DNA of 64,000 nucleotides from Ruegeria sp. THAF33 (GCF_009363615.1 NZ_CP045384.1:2726501-2790500), one strand, 5' to 3'. Positions 9,173 through 19,229 are shown, counted from the first letter of the stretch. The notes: generated from the letters alone by a model not told the origin. Numbers and translations: made by a program.

Positions 9173-9580
9173 TCAGCGGACCACATGCACGGCACATCCC
9201 GCATGACGAACGACATGAGACGCGGTAGAGCCCAGAAGCAGGTCCTGCATCCCCGGCCGGTGGGACGCAATTATGATCAGATCGGGCTTGTTCGCCTCGG
9301 CCCAATCCAGAATGGTCCGGCCGGAATGTCCCTCGATCACCAAACCCTTGGCATTCGGCAGCTGCGATGCCAGTTCATCCAGTTCTGTCTGAATCGCCTT
9401 ACGCGCCTCTGTCAGATATTCGGACGGCATATACGAGATTGCATAGTTTGGAATATGCTCGACCACATGCAACAATGTCACCTGCGCGTCTGGCGTGGCC
9501 AGAATCTGGGCCAGCTTCAAAGGCCCGGATGTATCTCTTTCAGCATCGAACGAGATGGGGACCAGAATGTTGTGATACAT
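9173..9580 (-). CDS. Universal stress protein, UspA family
   Basis: 135-residue single Usp domain. It begins YHNILVPISFD, has the central LLHVVEHIPNY strand, then DLIIIASHRPGMQDLLLGSTASHVVRHAGCAVHVV. The latter carries the ATP-loop pattern G-x2-G-x9-G-S/T in a slightly altered form (RPGMQDLLLGSTA). Usp proteins respond to starvation and redox stress, often binding ATP. The start at ATG 9580 sits eight bases behind GGAGG; a TTG at 9595 overlaps the ribosome site and is unlikely. The gene is monocistronic. Confidence 0.9.
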   Translation of the reverse strand: MYHNILVPISFDAERDTSGPLKLAQILATPDAQVTLLHVVEHIPNYAISYMPSEYLTEARKAIQTELDELASQLPNAKGLVIEGHSGRTILDWAEANKPDLIIIASHRPGMQDLLLGSTASHVVRHAGCAVHVVR

Positions 9581-9645
9581 GATGTGAGCCTCCAATTTTG
9601 CAGGCTAACTTTGAAACAGATATGAATTGCAGGCTTTGATTCAGG

Positions 9646-9972
9646 TCAGGAACTGCCGAATGTCTCAGCGACGTCATACATGACCGGCTCAAAGCTTTTG
9701 CAGAGTTCGTTGATCTTGCGGTTGCGATCGCGCATTTCAGGCGTGCGCAGCATGGCAAGGAAATCTTCGCGGCGCTCCCATTGCGAATAGTTTGCTATTC
9801 GGGTTTGTGCGTCATTGACGTGCAGCCCGGCGGAAACGAAACCTGGCTGCTTCGAAATGAACTCGGCATAGGCATCCGTCAAAGCTTCCAGAAGGTCCTG
9901 ACAGGTGCCAGGCGTCATTTCAAAGGTCGTGATAACTGTTTGAACACTGGCGTTTTTGGCGATTTTCAGCAT
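9646..9972 (-). CDS. Antibiotic-biosynthesis-monooxygenase-like (ABM) domain protein
   Basis: 108 residues of a ferredoxin-like dimeric alpha/beta barrel: VQTVITTFEMTPGTCQDLLEALTDAYAEFISKQPGFVSAGLHV, then IANYSQWERREDFLAML. The phrase PGFVS and NYSQWE are the usual ABM landmarks. Members are small quinone or polyketide oxygenases, or detoxification proteins. No pathway genes adjoin it, so no substrate is proposed. It precedes uspA in the same direction by 65 bp and might be cotranscribed with it. Confidence 0.8.
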   Translation of the reverse strand: MLKIAKNASVQTVITTFEMTPGTCQDLLEALTDAYAEFISKQPGFVSAGLHVNDAQTRIANYSQWERREDFLAMLRTPEMRDRNRKINELCKSFEPVMYDVAETFGSS

Positions 9973-10115
9973 CGGGATTCTCCACTTTCTGTCCCAAGCC
10001 TAACACATCAAAATGAAACGTCGCCTATTTCCTGCCGACCTTGCAAACCGGGTCAGTCATTTACGGTCAGATCAGAGTGAAATGGCCACCCGTTTCGGAG
10101 TGGCCAGACAGCCTT

Positions 10116-12404
10116 TTAACGTTCCATGCGCATCAGAACCGAGGCCGTACCCTTCACATGCTCTGGCCAGCGCAACAGAAAACTGTCGCCTGTCGCCCCC
10201 TGTTCGACCTCAACATGAGGCGCACTGAAGACATGGTTGTTGAACACTCCCGAGAGCACACCGATCGTCGCAACCCCATCGCAGCTTCGTGCCTTGCCGT
10301 CGAATGGCAACTGTCCGTTTGCCGAAACAGGCCAAAGATTGGACACCGAGTTCTGCGTATAGCGAACCCTCAACGGGTTTGCGGATTTCCTGGTTACGCC
10401 ATGATACGTATTGTTCTGGAAGGTCACGTTGGTGTGCCTGTCTTTGTTCAAGTCGGCAAAGCTTGTATCCACCCGTTCCGCTCGGAAGATTTCACCGCTC
10501 GTGGCACGAAACTTGTTGCCGGTCACGACCAGGCCATTGAGAAAATGCCCGGGCCCATAGGGGCGAATGACGATGAAACTAAACCAGGACGGGGCCTGAC
10601 TAGAATAAAAGATGTTGTCCGTGATGCTCATCGCACTGAACGAAAAACCACTCGTGTATGTCGGCGACGGGTCGCGTTCATTCGTCCATTCGATGAAACA
10701 GTTGTCGACATAATTCTCGGCGATAGTGGAACTGTTGTAGGTGCCGATCATGATCAAACCGGCCGTACGCACACCTTGCGGGATGCTATCGCCCTGAAAG
10801 ACATGGTTGCCCAGAATCATGTTGTTGTCACCGCCCAGAACAGCGAAATGCCTGAAACGCACGGCTCGGTTGTGGCGCAGCTTCACATCGTTTGAATTGG
10901 TATTCAACGCAATGGAATACCGGTCCGTAACGACAAGGGCTTCTTCTGCTGACAGGAACTGGCAATTGTCGATCAGCATGCCCTTGCACCCCGTTCCGGT
11001 CGACGTGATCCCCCGGTCTTTCGGGCGGCTGACAAAACAGTCGTTCAACGAAAATGTACTGCCGGCGGCCGCCAAACGAATTCCGCTGCATCGGCTGTTG
11101 CATTGAAATTCGATCTGCTCCATGCCGAATTTTCGAAGCGTGCTGAAGCCGCTGAAATCCAGCAGGTACTTGAATGAATAGAACGAAAAGGACTGGGTCC
11201 CCGACGCCCCCACAAGGGGCGCGCTCAGTGTGATCTCACCCGCACCGACGTTCTTTGACCGTACATAGATTTCACGCCCGACTCCGCTGCCGGCAACGTA
11301 GGACCCGACGGGAATGTTGGCGACATTCGCGACATTGGTCAGACGCGTTTTGTCCGACGGATCATAGGTCGCAGTCGAGGTGAACGTTTCCGTATCCCAA
11401 GCCGAACTGCTTTTGACGTCAAACTGACCATTCCGGATCACGCGACGGGTTGAAAAACCACTCTGCTTGTTGGGAACCGCTGCGGCCATGTCGATCGGCG
11501 CGGTGACGGAAATCTTGCGACCACCCAAATCCAGCGAGTCATGATCCGAATTGTTCAGAAGGGCCTGAAACGCTTTTTTGAACGCCAGTTCTTCGTCTCC
11601 GAAAGCCGAAATGTAAGCCGGCAGATGGAAATCCTTTGTCAGCAACAGCATCTTGTCATCCGGCATGGTAACTGTGCCTTCAAAGTCCATTTCGGAGGTC
11701 ATACTGGTGTTTTCGGCCAGATGATAAGTCCCTTGCGGAACGTAAACCCGACGGCCACCCGCCGCCTGATCGGTCGCTTCAAACGCAGCTGAATCGTCCG
11801 TCACACCGTCGCCGATGGCCCCATAGTCACGCACATCCACAACACTGATCATCTCACGCAGGAAAACACCGGTGACATCCGTGATCTCCAGGTCGTCGAC
11901 ACGCACCAGCGCCCCATTCGCGCCCTCAATATCCAGACCGAAATGGCCATACAGGGCGGCCAGCCCCCAAGGCATGTCCACGCCGGGGCGTTTGCCGGTT
12001 CCGACGATCGCCGTTATTTCATGCACGCTTCCATAGCCCGACAGCTGTGTGGCAGGCCCCTGCTCCACGACTCCTGCCACATGCGTGTCCCCTGCGCCCC
12101 CGGCCCAGGCCGCTATGCGCACCGACGGCAAAGGGCCGCTGATCGCCTTGACCCGCGCTTTGATCTGCAAATAGCAACCGGGCAAAATCGGCGTCTGGCC
12201 CATATACCGAAGCTGTTGGGTGGTTTGGACTTTCAGGATCTCCAGACAGCCACCAAAATCGGCATCCGCAGGCACGAAAACCCCCGTGCCGGATCCGCCA
12301 TATGTGGGCGAGCCGGGCGTTCCGTCCCCCGCAGACCAAACGGTCAGGCCATTCGCGAATTGAGGCGGCATGAAGACGATGCCGTCAGTGATTGCCTTGT
12401 TCAT
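10116..12404 (-). CDS. Large pectate-lyase-like right-handed beta-helix protein
   Basis: 762 residues. The first 190 form a beta-rich carbohydrate-binding-like region. At about residue 190 comes the pectate-lyase-3 / glycosyl-hydrolase-28-related start motif, VVDVRDYGAIGDGVTDDSAAFE with GGRRVYVPQGTYHLAEN. It then has many short beta turns with Asn-rich rungs (IDNCQFLSAEEALVVTDR, LNTNSNDVKLRHNRAVRF, MILGNHVFQGD, ITDNIFYSSQAP) typical of a parallel beta-helix, as in phage tailspikes and polysaccharide lyases. No signal peptide is visible. It may be secreted by a signal-less route or be a prophage-derived tailspike-like protein, though no phage genes flank it. AAAGGG precedes the ATG. Confidence 0.8.
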   Translation of the reverse strand: MNKAITDGIVFMPPQFANGLTVWSAGDGTPGSPTYGGSGTGVFVPADADFGGCLEILKVQTTQQLRYMGQTPILPGCYLQIKARVKAISGPLPSVRIAAWAGGAGDTHVAGVVEQGPATQLSGYGSVHEITAIVGTGKRPGVDMPWGLAALYGHFGLDIEGANGALVRVDDLEITDVTGVFLREMISVVDVRDYGAIGDGVTDDSAAFEATDQAAGGRRVYVPQGTYHLAENTSMTSEMDFEGTVTMPDDKMLLLTKDFHLPAYISAFGDEELAFKKAFQALLNNSDHDSLDLGGRKISVTAPIDMAAAVPNKQSGFSTRRVIRNGQFDVKSSSAWDTETFTSTATYDPSDKTRLTNVANVANIPVGSYVAGSGVGREIYVRSKNVGAGEITLSAPLVGASGTQSFSFYSFKYLLDFSGFSTLRKFGMEQIEFQCNSRCSGIRLAAAGSTFSLNDCFVSRPKDRGITSTGTGCKGMLIDNCQFLSAEEALVVTDRYSIALNTNSNDVKLRHNRAVRFRHFAVLGGDNNMILGNHVFQGDSIPQGVRTAGLIMIGTYNSSTIAENYVDNCFIEWTNERDPSPTYTSGFSFSAMSITDNIFYSSQAPSWFSFIVIRPYGPGHFLNGLVVTGNKFRATSGEIFRAERVDTSFADLNKDRHTNVTFQNNTYHGVTRKSANPLRVRYTQNSVSNLWPVSANGQLPFDGKARSCDGVATIGVLSGVFNNHVFSAPHVEVEQGATGDSFLLRWPEHVKGTASVLMRMER

Positions 12405-12542
12405 TGAAAACCCTTTCTAAATCGCGCCGCACCAATCTGGCGACGCGTCCAAACCCCGTGTCCAGGTCCGCCCCGAACGCGTCAGTCTGAATACCGAAAG
12501 AGAGTTAACCACGGCTCATATCACCGTGACGGTGGTGTTGCC

Positions 12543-12944
12543 TCAGGCCGCAGGGTCAGCGGTGCCCAACAATTGGACGCCGTTGACTTTCCAACCGTCC
12601 TCCAGAGGGATCATCTGATAGTCCAGTATGTGCACACGCCCGTTTGCGTCGGTGATCATCACCTTCTGCCACAGGGCTCCTGCAATTTCACGCAACTCCA
12701 GAAAACGAAATTCGGAAGGACGCCAGACCATCGGATACCCATTGCGTACCATTGCTCCGAAATTGTCGGGGTTCTGAAAAAGGCGCTGGATGCTGGGGCT
12801 GGCAAAGGTGAAGGCCGTGGCAAAATCATCCGCCTTGAAGGCTTGTATCTGCGCCGAAATGTTTGCTTCGATCTCTGCGTTTTGCGCAAATGCGCCCGAC
12901 CCCAGCCCAACACTCAGGGATACAGCAAGCAAAAATCGACGCAT
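12543..12944 (-). CDS. Secreted DUF4864 protein
   Basis: 133 residues with a signal peptide (MRRFLLAVSLSVGLGSGAFA, cleaved before QNAEIE). The mature region matches the DUF4864 type common in Rhodobacterales: ISAQIQAFKADDFATAFTFASPSIQRLFQNPDNFGAMVRNGYPMVWRPSEFRF, then a YQMIPLEDGWKVNGVQL close. The fold is presumably NTF2/cystatin-like. The role is unknown. It lies 50 bp downstream of lysK in the same direction and may be read from that promoter. Confidence 0.85.
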   Translation of the reverse strand: MRRFLLAVSLSVGLGSGAFAQNAEIEANISAQIQAFKADDFATAFTFASPSIQRLFQNPDNFGAMVRNGYPMVWRPSEFRFLELREIAGALWQKVMITDANGRVHILDYQMIPLEDGWKVNGVQLLGTADPAA

Positions 12945-12994
12945 GGGGCCACCTCCTGCAAAAAAAGAGTAGCCCCATACGGGATCAGGTCAAA

Positions 12995-14569
12995 TCAGAC
13001 CAGCTCTCCGGCCAGCGCCTTGTCGATCAGGGAAATTGTTTCAGGCACACCGTACAGCGCGATAAAGCCGCCAAAACGCGGGCCCTGCGATGCACCCAGA
13101 AGCACTTCGTACAACGCCGTGAACCAACCGCGCATGGGGTCGAACCGCTCACGCCCGATGGAATAGACCACTGATTGCAGCGCCTCGTCCTCGGTCGGGC
13201 CATCATAAGCCTCAAGCGCGGCTTTCAGCGCTTCCAGCGCCTCACGCTCCTGATCCGTGGGTGAGCGATGTTTGCGCGTTGGTTTGGCGAAATCGTTGAA
13301 GTAGCGAACCGCAAAGCCCGCGGCCTGATCCAGATCGGGATGGCTTTCAGCCGTTGCTTCCGGCGCATAGCGGCGAATAAAGCCCCACAGCGTCTCCTTG
13401 TCTTCCGCGCCCGAAACCGACGCCAGGTTCAGCAACATCGCAAACGGTACGATCAGGGTCGATTCGGGAACGTCGCCACCGTGAATGTGCCAGACCGGAT
13501 TGTTCAGCTGAGCTTTTAGGTCCTGCCCCGGATAGGCGCGCAACTGTTGATGATATTCGTCATAAGCCTTCGGGATCACGTCGAAGTGCATCCGCTTGGC
13601 TGTCTTGGGCTTTTGATACATGAAATACGCCAGGCTTTCGGTCGGCGCGTAGGTCAGCCATTCGTCGATCGACACGCCATTGCCGGACGATTTCGAGATC
13701 TTCTGGCCATTCTCATCCAGGAACAGCTCATAGGAAAAATGCTCGGGCGCACGGCCGCCCAATGCACGGCAGATCGCGTCATAGATCTTTTCGTTGGTAG
13801 CATGTTCCTTGCCGTACATCTCGAAATCGACGCCCAGCGCTGCCCAGCGCGCCCCGAAATCAGGCTTCCATTGCAATTTCACGTTGCCGCCAGTGACGGG
13901 CACGGTCCATTCCTTGCCGTCCTCGTCATCGAATGTGACGGTATAGGTCTCTGCACACACTTTCTTCATCGGCACATACAGAACCCGCCCGGTTTCCGGA
14001 TGGATCGGCAGGAAAATCGAATAGGTCCGTTGGCGCTCTTCCCGCAGGCTTTTGAGCATGATGGCCATCACGTCATCATACTTGTGGACCGCGCGCTTCA
14101 GGATCTCGTCGAACTGGCCTGACCGATAGAAATCGCGTGCAGAATAGAACTCATAGTCGAATCCGAAGGTATCGAGGAACCGGCGCAACATCGCGTTGTT
14201 GTGCTCGCCGAAGCTGGGGTATTCGCCAAATGGATCGGGAACCGAAGTCAACGGGCGCTGCAAATGTTCTTCAAGCGCCTCCGGGTTGGGCACGTTGCTG
14301 GGCACTTTGCGCATCCCGTCCAGATCGTCCGAAAAACAGATCAGCTTGGTCGGTATGTCCGAAAGCGCCTCGAACGCGCGCTTGACCATCGTGGTCCGCG
14401 CGACCTCGCCGAATGTTCCGATATGCGGCAAGCCAGACGGGCCGTAACCGGTTTCGAACAGCACATACCCCTTTTCCGGAGCGCCCTTCTGATAGCGTTT
14501 GAGCAACCGGCGCGCCTCTTCAAAAGGCCAGGCCTTGGACGACATCGCGGTTTCACGCAGTTCAGACAT
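12995..14569 (-). CDS. lysK: Class I lysyl-tRNA synthetase
   Basis: 524-residue archaeal-type LysRS, which charges tRNA-Lys. The Rossmann catalytic core shows the HIGH-equivalent in [16 protein letters not shown] (residues about 44-59) and the KMSKS-equivalent in [16 protein letters not shown]. Alphaproteobacteria commonly use this class I enzyme rather than the class II LysS. The frame is open to 14614 but ATG 14569 gives the standard MSELRETAM start with GGAG ten bases upstream. The gene is transcribed away from the methyltransferase gene at 14934. DUF4864 follows. Confidence 0.95.
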   Translation of the reverse strand: MSELRETAMSSKAWPFEEARRLLKRYQKGAPEKGYVLFETGYGPSGLPHIGTFGEVARTTMVKRAFEALSDIPTKLICFSDDLDGMRKVPSNVPNPEALEEHLQRPLTSVPDPFGEYPSFGEHNNAMLRRFLDTFGFDYEFYSARDFYRSGQFDEILKRAVHKYDDVMAIMLKSLREERQRTYSIFLPIHPETGRVLYVPMKKVCAETYTVTFDDEDGKEWTVPVTGGNVKLQWKPDFGARWAALGVDFEMYGKEHATNEKIYDAICRALGGRAPEHFSYELFLDENGQKISKSSGNGVSIDEWLTYAPTESLAYFMYQKPKTAKRMHFDVIPKAYDEYHQQLRAYPGQDLKAQLNNPVWHIHGGDVPESTLIVPFAMLLNLASVSGAEDKETLWGFIRRYAPEATAESHPDLDQAAGFAVRYFNDFAKPTRKHRSPTDQEREALEALKAALEAYDGPTEDEALQSVVYSIGRERFDPMRGWFTALYEVLLGASQGPRFGGFIALYGVPETISLIDKALAGELV

Positions 14570-14933
14570 TTCAATGTGCTCCATCGGGGAAAGTGTCGCG
14601 GTCACCCCATGCAACCGGACCGGCCCCTCCTATTGTGCCAGTGCAGCATGAGTCAATAAAGCAGTGGCGCAATTCGCGACACACTGCGCCAAAAAACAGT
14701 CGCCCTCGGGCAGGTAGGGAAACGTTCCTTGGCCCGCAAACACTCTGTCCGGGATATCTGCGCTGCATTTTCACCGGCCAGTGTTGCTCAGGCCACAATG
14801 GTGGGCCGATTGTTCCCCCGAAACAAAAAAGACACGCGCGCGGGCGCAAACTTGACCTGGTTGTTTCGCACGCTCACCGGGCAGTGTTAGACAAAGGCGA
14901 CACGGGGGGGTTCCCCGGACCAGAGGAAACGGG
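14570..14933. other. Intergenic region between divergent lysK and methyltransferase genes
   Basis: About 360 bp that should hold both promoters. I see no gene, no tRNA and no clear sigma-70 pair. Several small reading frames here have no ribosome site and poor codon use. Confidence 0.5.
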
Positions 14934-15659
14934 ATGCGACGCGAAACCACCAACCGTATACGCTTTGTACTCGAAGATATCGTGCCGCCTATCCTGCGTG
15001 ACAGCGCCGCGTTTCATTGGCTGGCATGCAGGGTTTGGGGCGACCATATCACGCGCCTTGCCGAATTCCGTGAACGCGCAACCTATCTGACGGATGACGA
15101 ATACGAAAAGCTCTACCGCGATCATCCGCGCGTGCATCAGGGCACCGACAATTCCGAAGCCTGCATCAAGCGGATTGCCACGGATATCGTCGGGCAGAGC
15201 ATCTGCGATATCGGCTGCGGCACCGGAGTTCTTTTGCAACGCATAAAGGCCGCCCGGCCCGACATCACGCAACTGACAGGGGTGGATTTCGTCGTCGATG
15301 ATGCGGCTGCCATCGACAATATCGACTATGTTGCAGCTCGGATCGAAGAACTGCCGTTTGAAGACAACAGCTTTGACACCGTAATCTGTACCCACGTGAT
15401 CGAGCATCTTCTGGAATACCGTCAAGCAATCGCTGAACTGCGTCGTGTCGCGCGAAAACGCGTCATTATCGTCGTCCCGCGTGAACGCGAAAGCAGGTAC
15501 ACCTTCAATCCGCATTTCAACTTTTTCCCCTACACCCACAGCTTTCTGCGCGCGGTGTATCCCAGCCCGGACATCCATGTCTGCGAAGACCTGGGGCGCG
15601 ACATCTACTATTGCGAAGACCGCCCCGAGGAAAAACCGGAACCGGAGCACCAAGGATGA
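14934..15659 (+). CDS. SAM-dependent class I methyltransferase
   Basis: 241 residues. The methyltransferase core begins near residue 85: motif I ICDIGCGTGVLLQRI (SAM binding), acidic motif LTGVDFVVDD, then IEELPFEDNSFDTVICTHVIEHLLEYRQAI, a Methyltransf_11 pattern, followed by RRVARKRVIIVVPRERE. The N-terminal 80 residues are helical and specific to this subgroup. The context is a stop-start ATGA overlap with a small EmrE/ArnE-like transporter, a pairing seen in surface-polysaccharide or lipid-modification loci, so a glycan or lipid substrate is plausible but unproven. Confidence 0.85.
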   Translation: MRRETTNRIRFVLEDIVPPILRDSAAFHWLACRVWGDHITRLAEFRERATYLTDDEYEKLYRDHPRVHQGTDNSEACIKRIATDIVGQSICDIGCGTGVLLQRIKAARPDITQLTGVDFVVDDAAAIDNIDYVAARIEELPFEDNSFDTVICTHVIEHLLEYRQAIAELRRVARKRVIIVVPRERESRYTFNPHFNFFPYTHSFLRAVYPSPDIHVCEDLGRDIYYCEDRPEEKPEPEHQG

Positions 15660-16030
15660 CTCCGCCCGCCCCAACGACACTGGTCTGGGCTGGTTTGCTG
15701 TTCACACCAGTTATGATCTCGGCCGGGCAAATTCTGTTCAAACTGGCGGGAAACCGGATTGATGGGCGCGAAGCCACCGGATTGGCGGGCCTCATCCAGA
15801 CGCTGTTCGATCCTTTCCTTTTGACAGCCTTTGCCATCTATGGCTCGGCTACAGTGCTGTGGGTGTATGTCTTGAGGTATCTGACTCTGTCCCAGGCCTA
15901 CCCTTTTATGGCCCTCAGTTTCGTTCTTGTGCCACTGGCCTCGCACGTCTTCTTCGGCGAAACACTTGGGCTGCGCTACTGGCTGGGGGCCGCGCTTTTG
16001 ATTTCGGGAATGATGGTCATGAATACCTGA
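15656..16030 (+). CDS. Small four-helix EamA/SMR-type transporter
   Basis: 124 residues with four predicted membrane helices: LVWAGLLFTPVMISAGQILFKLA, LLTAFAIYGSATVLWVYVL, AYPFMALSFVLVPLASHVFF and YWLGAALLISGMMVMNT. It resembles EmrE-like or ArnE/ArnF-like half transporters that flip undecaprenyl-linked sugars, including the G-E-x-LG-x-RY-x-LG loop (FGETLGLRYWLG). ATG 15656 overlaps the methyltransferase stop by four bases, so translation is coupled. It may form a dimer or pair with another subunit. The substrate is unknown. Confidence 0.75.
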   Translation: MTPPAPTTLVWAGLLFTPVMISAGQILFKLAGNRIDGREATGLAGLIQTLFDPFLLTAFAIYGSATVLWVYVLRYLTLSQAYPFMALSFVLVPLASHVFFGETLGLRYWLGAALLISGMMVMNT

Positions 16031-16118
16031 TCGCGCGGGATGGATGAAACAAGGTGTTGAACCTGACCCGCTGCGCTCATATCGTGCGTCCTCGAACGAC
16101 CCCAATCAGGACCATCCC

Positions 16119-16541
16119 ATGACCGAGCAAGTGCCCCACCCGATGTCCCCGCAGGATTGCCTTGTGGCGATCATGGTTGCAGTCTCGGCGTCTGACGAAA
16201 ACATCCGAACCGCCGAGCTGGTCAAGATCGAGGTTGCCGTGAACATGCTGCCGGTCTTTGCCGGGTATGACATCGATCGGACCCGTCGTGTATCACAGAT
16301 TGTTTTTGACCTGTTCGAACAGGAAGACGGTTTGGATGCGCTGTTTGGCCTGATCCGCGAAAACCTCCCCGAGCGTCTGAACGAAACGGCCTATGCGCTG
16401 GCTTGCGATGTCGCAGCCGCCGATGGTTCGCTGGCCGAAACGGAACTGCGCCTGCTGGAAGAAATCCGGTACGAACTGAATATCGACCGTCTGCATGCCG
16501 CCGCAATCGAACGCGGGGCACGCGCGCGCCACACGGTCTGA
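16119..16541 (+). CDS. TerB-like (tellurite-resistance TerB family) helical protein
   Basis: 140 residues, all helical. It shows the TerB repeat pattern: CLVAIMVAVSASDENIRTAELVKIEVAVNMLPVF with an acidic SASDENI metal-loop candidate, and later ALACDVAAADGSLAETELRLLEEIRYELNI, whose AADGSLAxxE is the family signature. Such proteins are linked to stress and membrane sensing, and tellurite resistance should not be assumed. ATG 16119 follows AGGA; the open frame upstream to 16044 is not protein-like. It converges with dacB 19 bp away. Confidence 0.8.
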   Translation: MTEQVPHPMSPQDCLVAIMVAVSASDENIRTAELVKIEVAVNMLPVFAGYDIDRTRRVSQIVFDLFEQEDGLDALFGLIRENLPERLNETAYALACDVAAADGSLAETELRLLEEIRYELNIDRLHAAAIERGARARHTV

Positions 16542-16560
16542 TCTTGGCAATCTGCGAGTT

Positions 16561-18039
16561 TTAGCTTCCGTAGAGCGAACCCCAACGTTCCAGCAAGGCC
16601 CGTTGCAGTTTCCGCGACCTGCGGTTCCAGCTTCGCGCGCCTTCAGGCCGTTCGCGTTGTGCGCGGGGAATCTTGGCGCGATGGGCCACGTCCGCCGTAA
16701 AAATGGCAAAGGCCAGATCGACCCCGTCCGCCGTTGTCAGGAAACCGCCCAACCCAGATACGAAGTTCAATGTGCCTGTCTTGGCATCGACCTTGATCGG
16801 GTGGTTCTTGACCGGCCGCCCATTGCGATCCGTCAAGGCAAAAGGCTTCATCAATGGGCGCAATGCGCCCATTTTCCGGGCCGCGACAAGGGCCGCGACC
16901 AGATCCGCCGGCACCATACGCGAGGCATCGCCAAGACCGGAATGATCGACCATCGCGATCCCGTTCACGCCAAAGCTCTGAGACGCCCAACGGTTCATCT
17001 CGGCCGCCGACTCCGCCAGGTTGCGCGGGTCAACGCCCCGCGCTTTGGTTGCGGCCAGTCCGACCATCTCGGCCGTCAGGTTCGTCGAGTATTTCAGCAT
17101 CCCGCGCAAAATACTGTTCAATGGATCGCTGCGATGCACCACAAGGTCGACGCCTTTTGGCGCCTCTCGTGTCACTTGCGCGTGGTTCAGAACGATTCCA
17201 TTGGATCGGGCCAAAGTGCGAAACACATCACCTGCGTACAATGCGGGTTTGCGCACAGGCAGCCAGCGTGCCCCGCCATTGCCCAGCGCGCCCTTGGCCA
17301 CGGTCCAGCGGTCCTGCCGCGCGCTTGGCTGATAGGTATAGATCGGCAAGCTGCGGTTCTCGACCCGCATGGCTGCCACATCAACTGCCGGCACATATCG
17401 CGCGCTGCGGGCATCCATGGTCACATCGTAACCCTTACCGGCACGCTTCCACTCGAAATGGACCCGATTGAAATTCAACGATATCCCGCTTACCGCCGGG
17501 CTGTACCCCACATGATCCGGCTGACCGGGATCAATGCTGAACACGAAGGGCAGCGCCCCGTCATAGACCTTGAAGGCTCCTCGAACCTCGGTGATTCCGG
17601 CCTCGCGCAGGTTGGCCGCCATCGTAGCCAGCGCATCCGTATCCAAAAGCGGGTCACCCCCGCCTGCCAGTATCAGATCGCCATGCAAAATCCCGTTTTC
17701 AATTGGCCCATCTGCGATCAAACGGGTTTCGAACCGGTGGTCGGGTCCCAGAACGTCCAGCGCGTAAAGCGCGGTCATCGCCTTGCCGACACTGGCCGGG
17801 GGCAAGCCCGCACCTTCACCAAAAACCTCCAGCGGCTTTCCGGTCGCCACATCCGCGACGGCGAAAACAACTTCGCCCGTCAACCCTGCGGCCGCAACCA
17901 AACGCTCGGCGCCACTCAACAGCGCCACACGCGCGCGCGGCCTGAGCGAGACCAGCGGCGCCTGTGCCAGACCAGCTGCCGGGATCAGAGACGCCCCCAA
18001 TCCTCCCAGAAACTCACGACGTGAAAAACGACCAGCCAT
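16561..18039 (-). CDS. dacB: D-alanyl-D-alanine carboxypeptidase/endopeptidase (PBP4 type), Tat-exported
   Basis: 492 residues, class C low-molecular-weight penicillin-binding protein that trims or cuts peptidoglycan cross-links in the periplasm. Active-site motifs: SVGK (Ser83, Lys86), SxN as STN in YSTNLTAEMVG, and KTG in KTGTLNFVSGLGG. The N-terminus carries a twin-arginine signal (FSRREFLGGLGASLIPAAGLA), so it is probably exported folded, which is uncommon for PBP4. ATG 18039 is preferred since the longer frame lacks a ribosome site. It is followed at the 5' side by nadD. Confidence 0.9.
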   Translation of the reverse strand: MAGRFSRREFLGGLGASLIPAAGLAQAPLVSLRPRARVALLSGAERLVAAAGLTGEVVFAVADVATGKPLEVFGEGAGLPPASVGKAMTALYALDVLGPDHRFETRLIADGPIENGILHGDLILAGGGDPLLDTDALATMAANLREAGITEVRGAFKVYDGALPFVFSIDPGQPDHVGYSPAVSGISLNFNRVHFEWKRAGKGYDVTMDARSARYVPAVDVAAMRVENRSLPIYTYQPSARQDRWTVAKGALGNGGARWLPVRKPALYAGDVFRTLARSNGIVLNHAQVTREAPKGVDLVVHRSDPLNSILRGMLKYSTNLTAEMVGLAATKARGVDPRNLAESAAEMNRWASQSFGVNGIAMVDHSGLGDASRMVPADLVAALVAARKMGALRPLMKPFALTDRNGRPVKNHPIKVDAKTGTLNFVSGLGGFLTTADGVDLAFAIFTADVAHRAKIPRAQRERPEGARSWNRRSRKLQRALLERWGSLYGS

Positions 18040-18105
18040 AGTTGGAATAAAATCCCACAGATCAAATGCGCGCAACCGCTCGCTGCGATTATGCGCCGCG
18101 CAAGG

Positions 18106-18726
18106 CTATTCCGGCAACACTTCCGCGCGCCATTCGCCGCGCGTCCGAATCTCGGTGGAACTGACATCAACCATCGGCACATTCACGAAACACCAGGCCG
18201 GAGCCTGCGCCCGCCCCAAAAGATGCCGCGCCTGCCCGTCGATCCTGTACTTGGCATAGACCCGCGCCGCCCTGGACATCCGGGCGGATATCCGGTCGCC
18301 GGGCCGTGCGACCACACCGACAGGGACACTGTCCATGATCCCTCGCCAATCTTTCCAGCGGTGGAATTGCGCCAGATTGTCCGCCCCCATCAGCCAGACA
18401 AATCGCACCTGTGGATACAATCGCTGCAACGCTGTCAGAGTATCCGCAGTCGCGCGTGTACCTGTCAGCGCCTCGATGTCCGTCACCTCGACACGCGGAT
18501 GCTGCATCACATTCCGCGCTGCCGCCATTCGCCTGTCCATGGGCGCGGGCCCGCGTTCCTTCAACGGATTGCCCGGCGATACCAGCCACCAAACCCGATC
18601 CAGCCCGAACGCCTTCATCGCCTCAAGCGTGACATGCACATGGCCCTGATGCGGTGGATCAAACGACCCGCCGAACAGACCGACGACCTGCCCAGGTCGC
18701 GCATAGGGTATGCCGTACCGCTCCAT
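18106..18726 (-). CDS. nadD: Nicotinate-nucleotide adenylyltransferase
   Basis: 206 residues. It adenylates nicotinate mononucleotide in NAD synthesis. The nucleotidyltransferase signature [11 protein letters not shown] (residues 19-29) is complete, followed by [28 protein letters not shown] and the C-terminal [12 protein letters not shown] (ISSTxIR motif). An alternative TTG start at 18762 would overlap the MOSC gene stop as TTGA; ATG 18726 behind CAGGG is favoured because the conserved fold begins soon after it. It is co-directional with the MOSC gene. The usual neighbour rsfS is not adjacent. Confidence 0.95.
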   Translation of the reverse strand: MERYGIPYARPGQVVGLFGGSFDPPHQGHVHVTLEAMKAFGLDRVWWLVSPGNPLKERGPAPMDRRMAAARNVMQHPRVEVTDIEALTGTRATADTLTALQRLYPQVRFVWLMGADNLAQFHRWKDWRGIMDSVPVGVVARPGDRISARMSRAARVYAKYRIDGQARHLLGRAQAPAWCFVNVPMVDVSSTEIRTRGEWRAEVLPE

Positions 18727-18758
18727 ACCCTGCTGATGTTCAGAACTGCGGGGCGTTG

Positions 18759-19229
18759 TCAATCAACAGGTTGCACCACATCACCCAGCCGAACCCGCCC
18801 GGGCCGCACGACTTCGGCGCACCATCCTCCGTGCCCACGCACGGCGGAATAGCCACCCTTGCCCAGCGCTTCTTCCATCCGGCTGCACGGCGCACAAATC
18901 ACGGTGAGGCGCAAAATCGCCTCGCCCACCTGCACCTCGCGCCCTTTGAGCGCCACCAGATTGATCCCCGAAACCACCAGGTTGCGCCGTAGGATTTCAG
19001 GCGCAACCGGCCCCTGCCCCAGGCACGACCCAATCGCCGCCAGATGCTCCTGCTGGATCAGGGTAACCGCCCGCTTGCCAACGCGGGCACGGTCACTGAT
19101 CAGACCGGCCTCGGTAATCACGGATTCCTCGAGTGACACCATCTCGGCCCGGCGCTCTGGTCGCGCTCCGATCCAAGTCACGCAACCGGGCTGCGCCCAA
19201 CCCGCAATCAACTCGGCCAGTTCCGACAT
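18759..19229 (-). CDS. MOSC-domain protein
   Basis: 156 residues of the MOSC (molybdenum cofactor sulfurase C-terminal) fold. Visible are [36 protein letters not shown], the [27 protein letters not shown] strand pair, and [29 protein letters not shown], whose conserved Cys probably binds the sulfur or Mo cofactor. Such stand-alone MOSC proteins resemble YiiM and the substrate-binding part of mARC enzymes. It lies in a likely operon with nadD and runs divergently from ettA. Confidence 0.9.
   Translation of the reverse strand: MSELAELIAGWAQPGCVTWIGARPERRAEMVSLEESVITEAGLISDRARVGKRAVTLIQQEHLAAIGSCLGQGPVAPEILRRNLVVSGINLVALKGREVQVGEAILRLTVICAPCSRMEEALGKGGYSAVRGHGGWCAEVVRPGRVRLGDVVQPVD

Noticed and set aside
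14571..14849. Small minus-strand frame upstream of lysK
   Set aside because: No ribosome site, poor codon use and an unlikely composition; treated as non-coding.
16119..16541. Tellurite resistance determinant
   Set aside because: Only a TerB-like domain is present without terC, terD or terE, so a resistance function is not supported.
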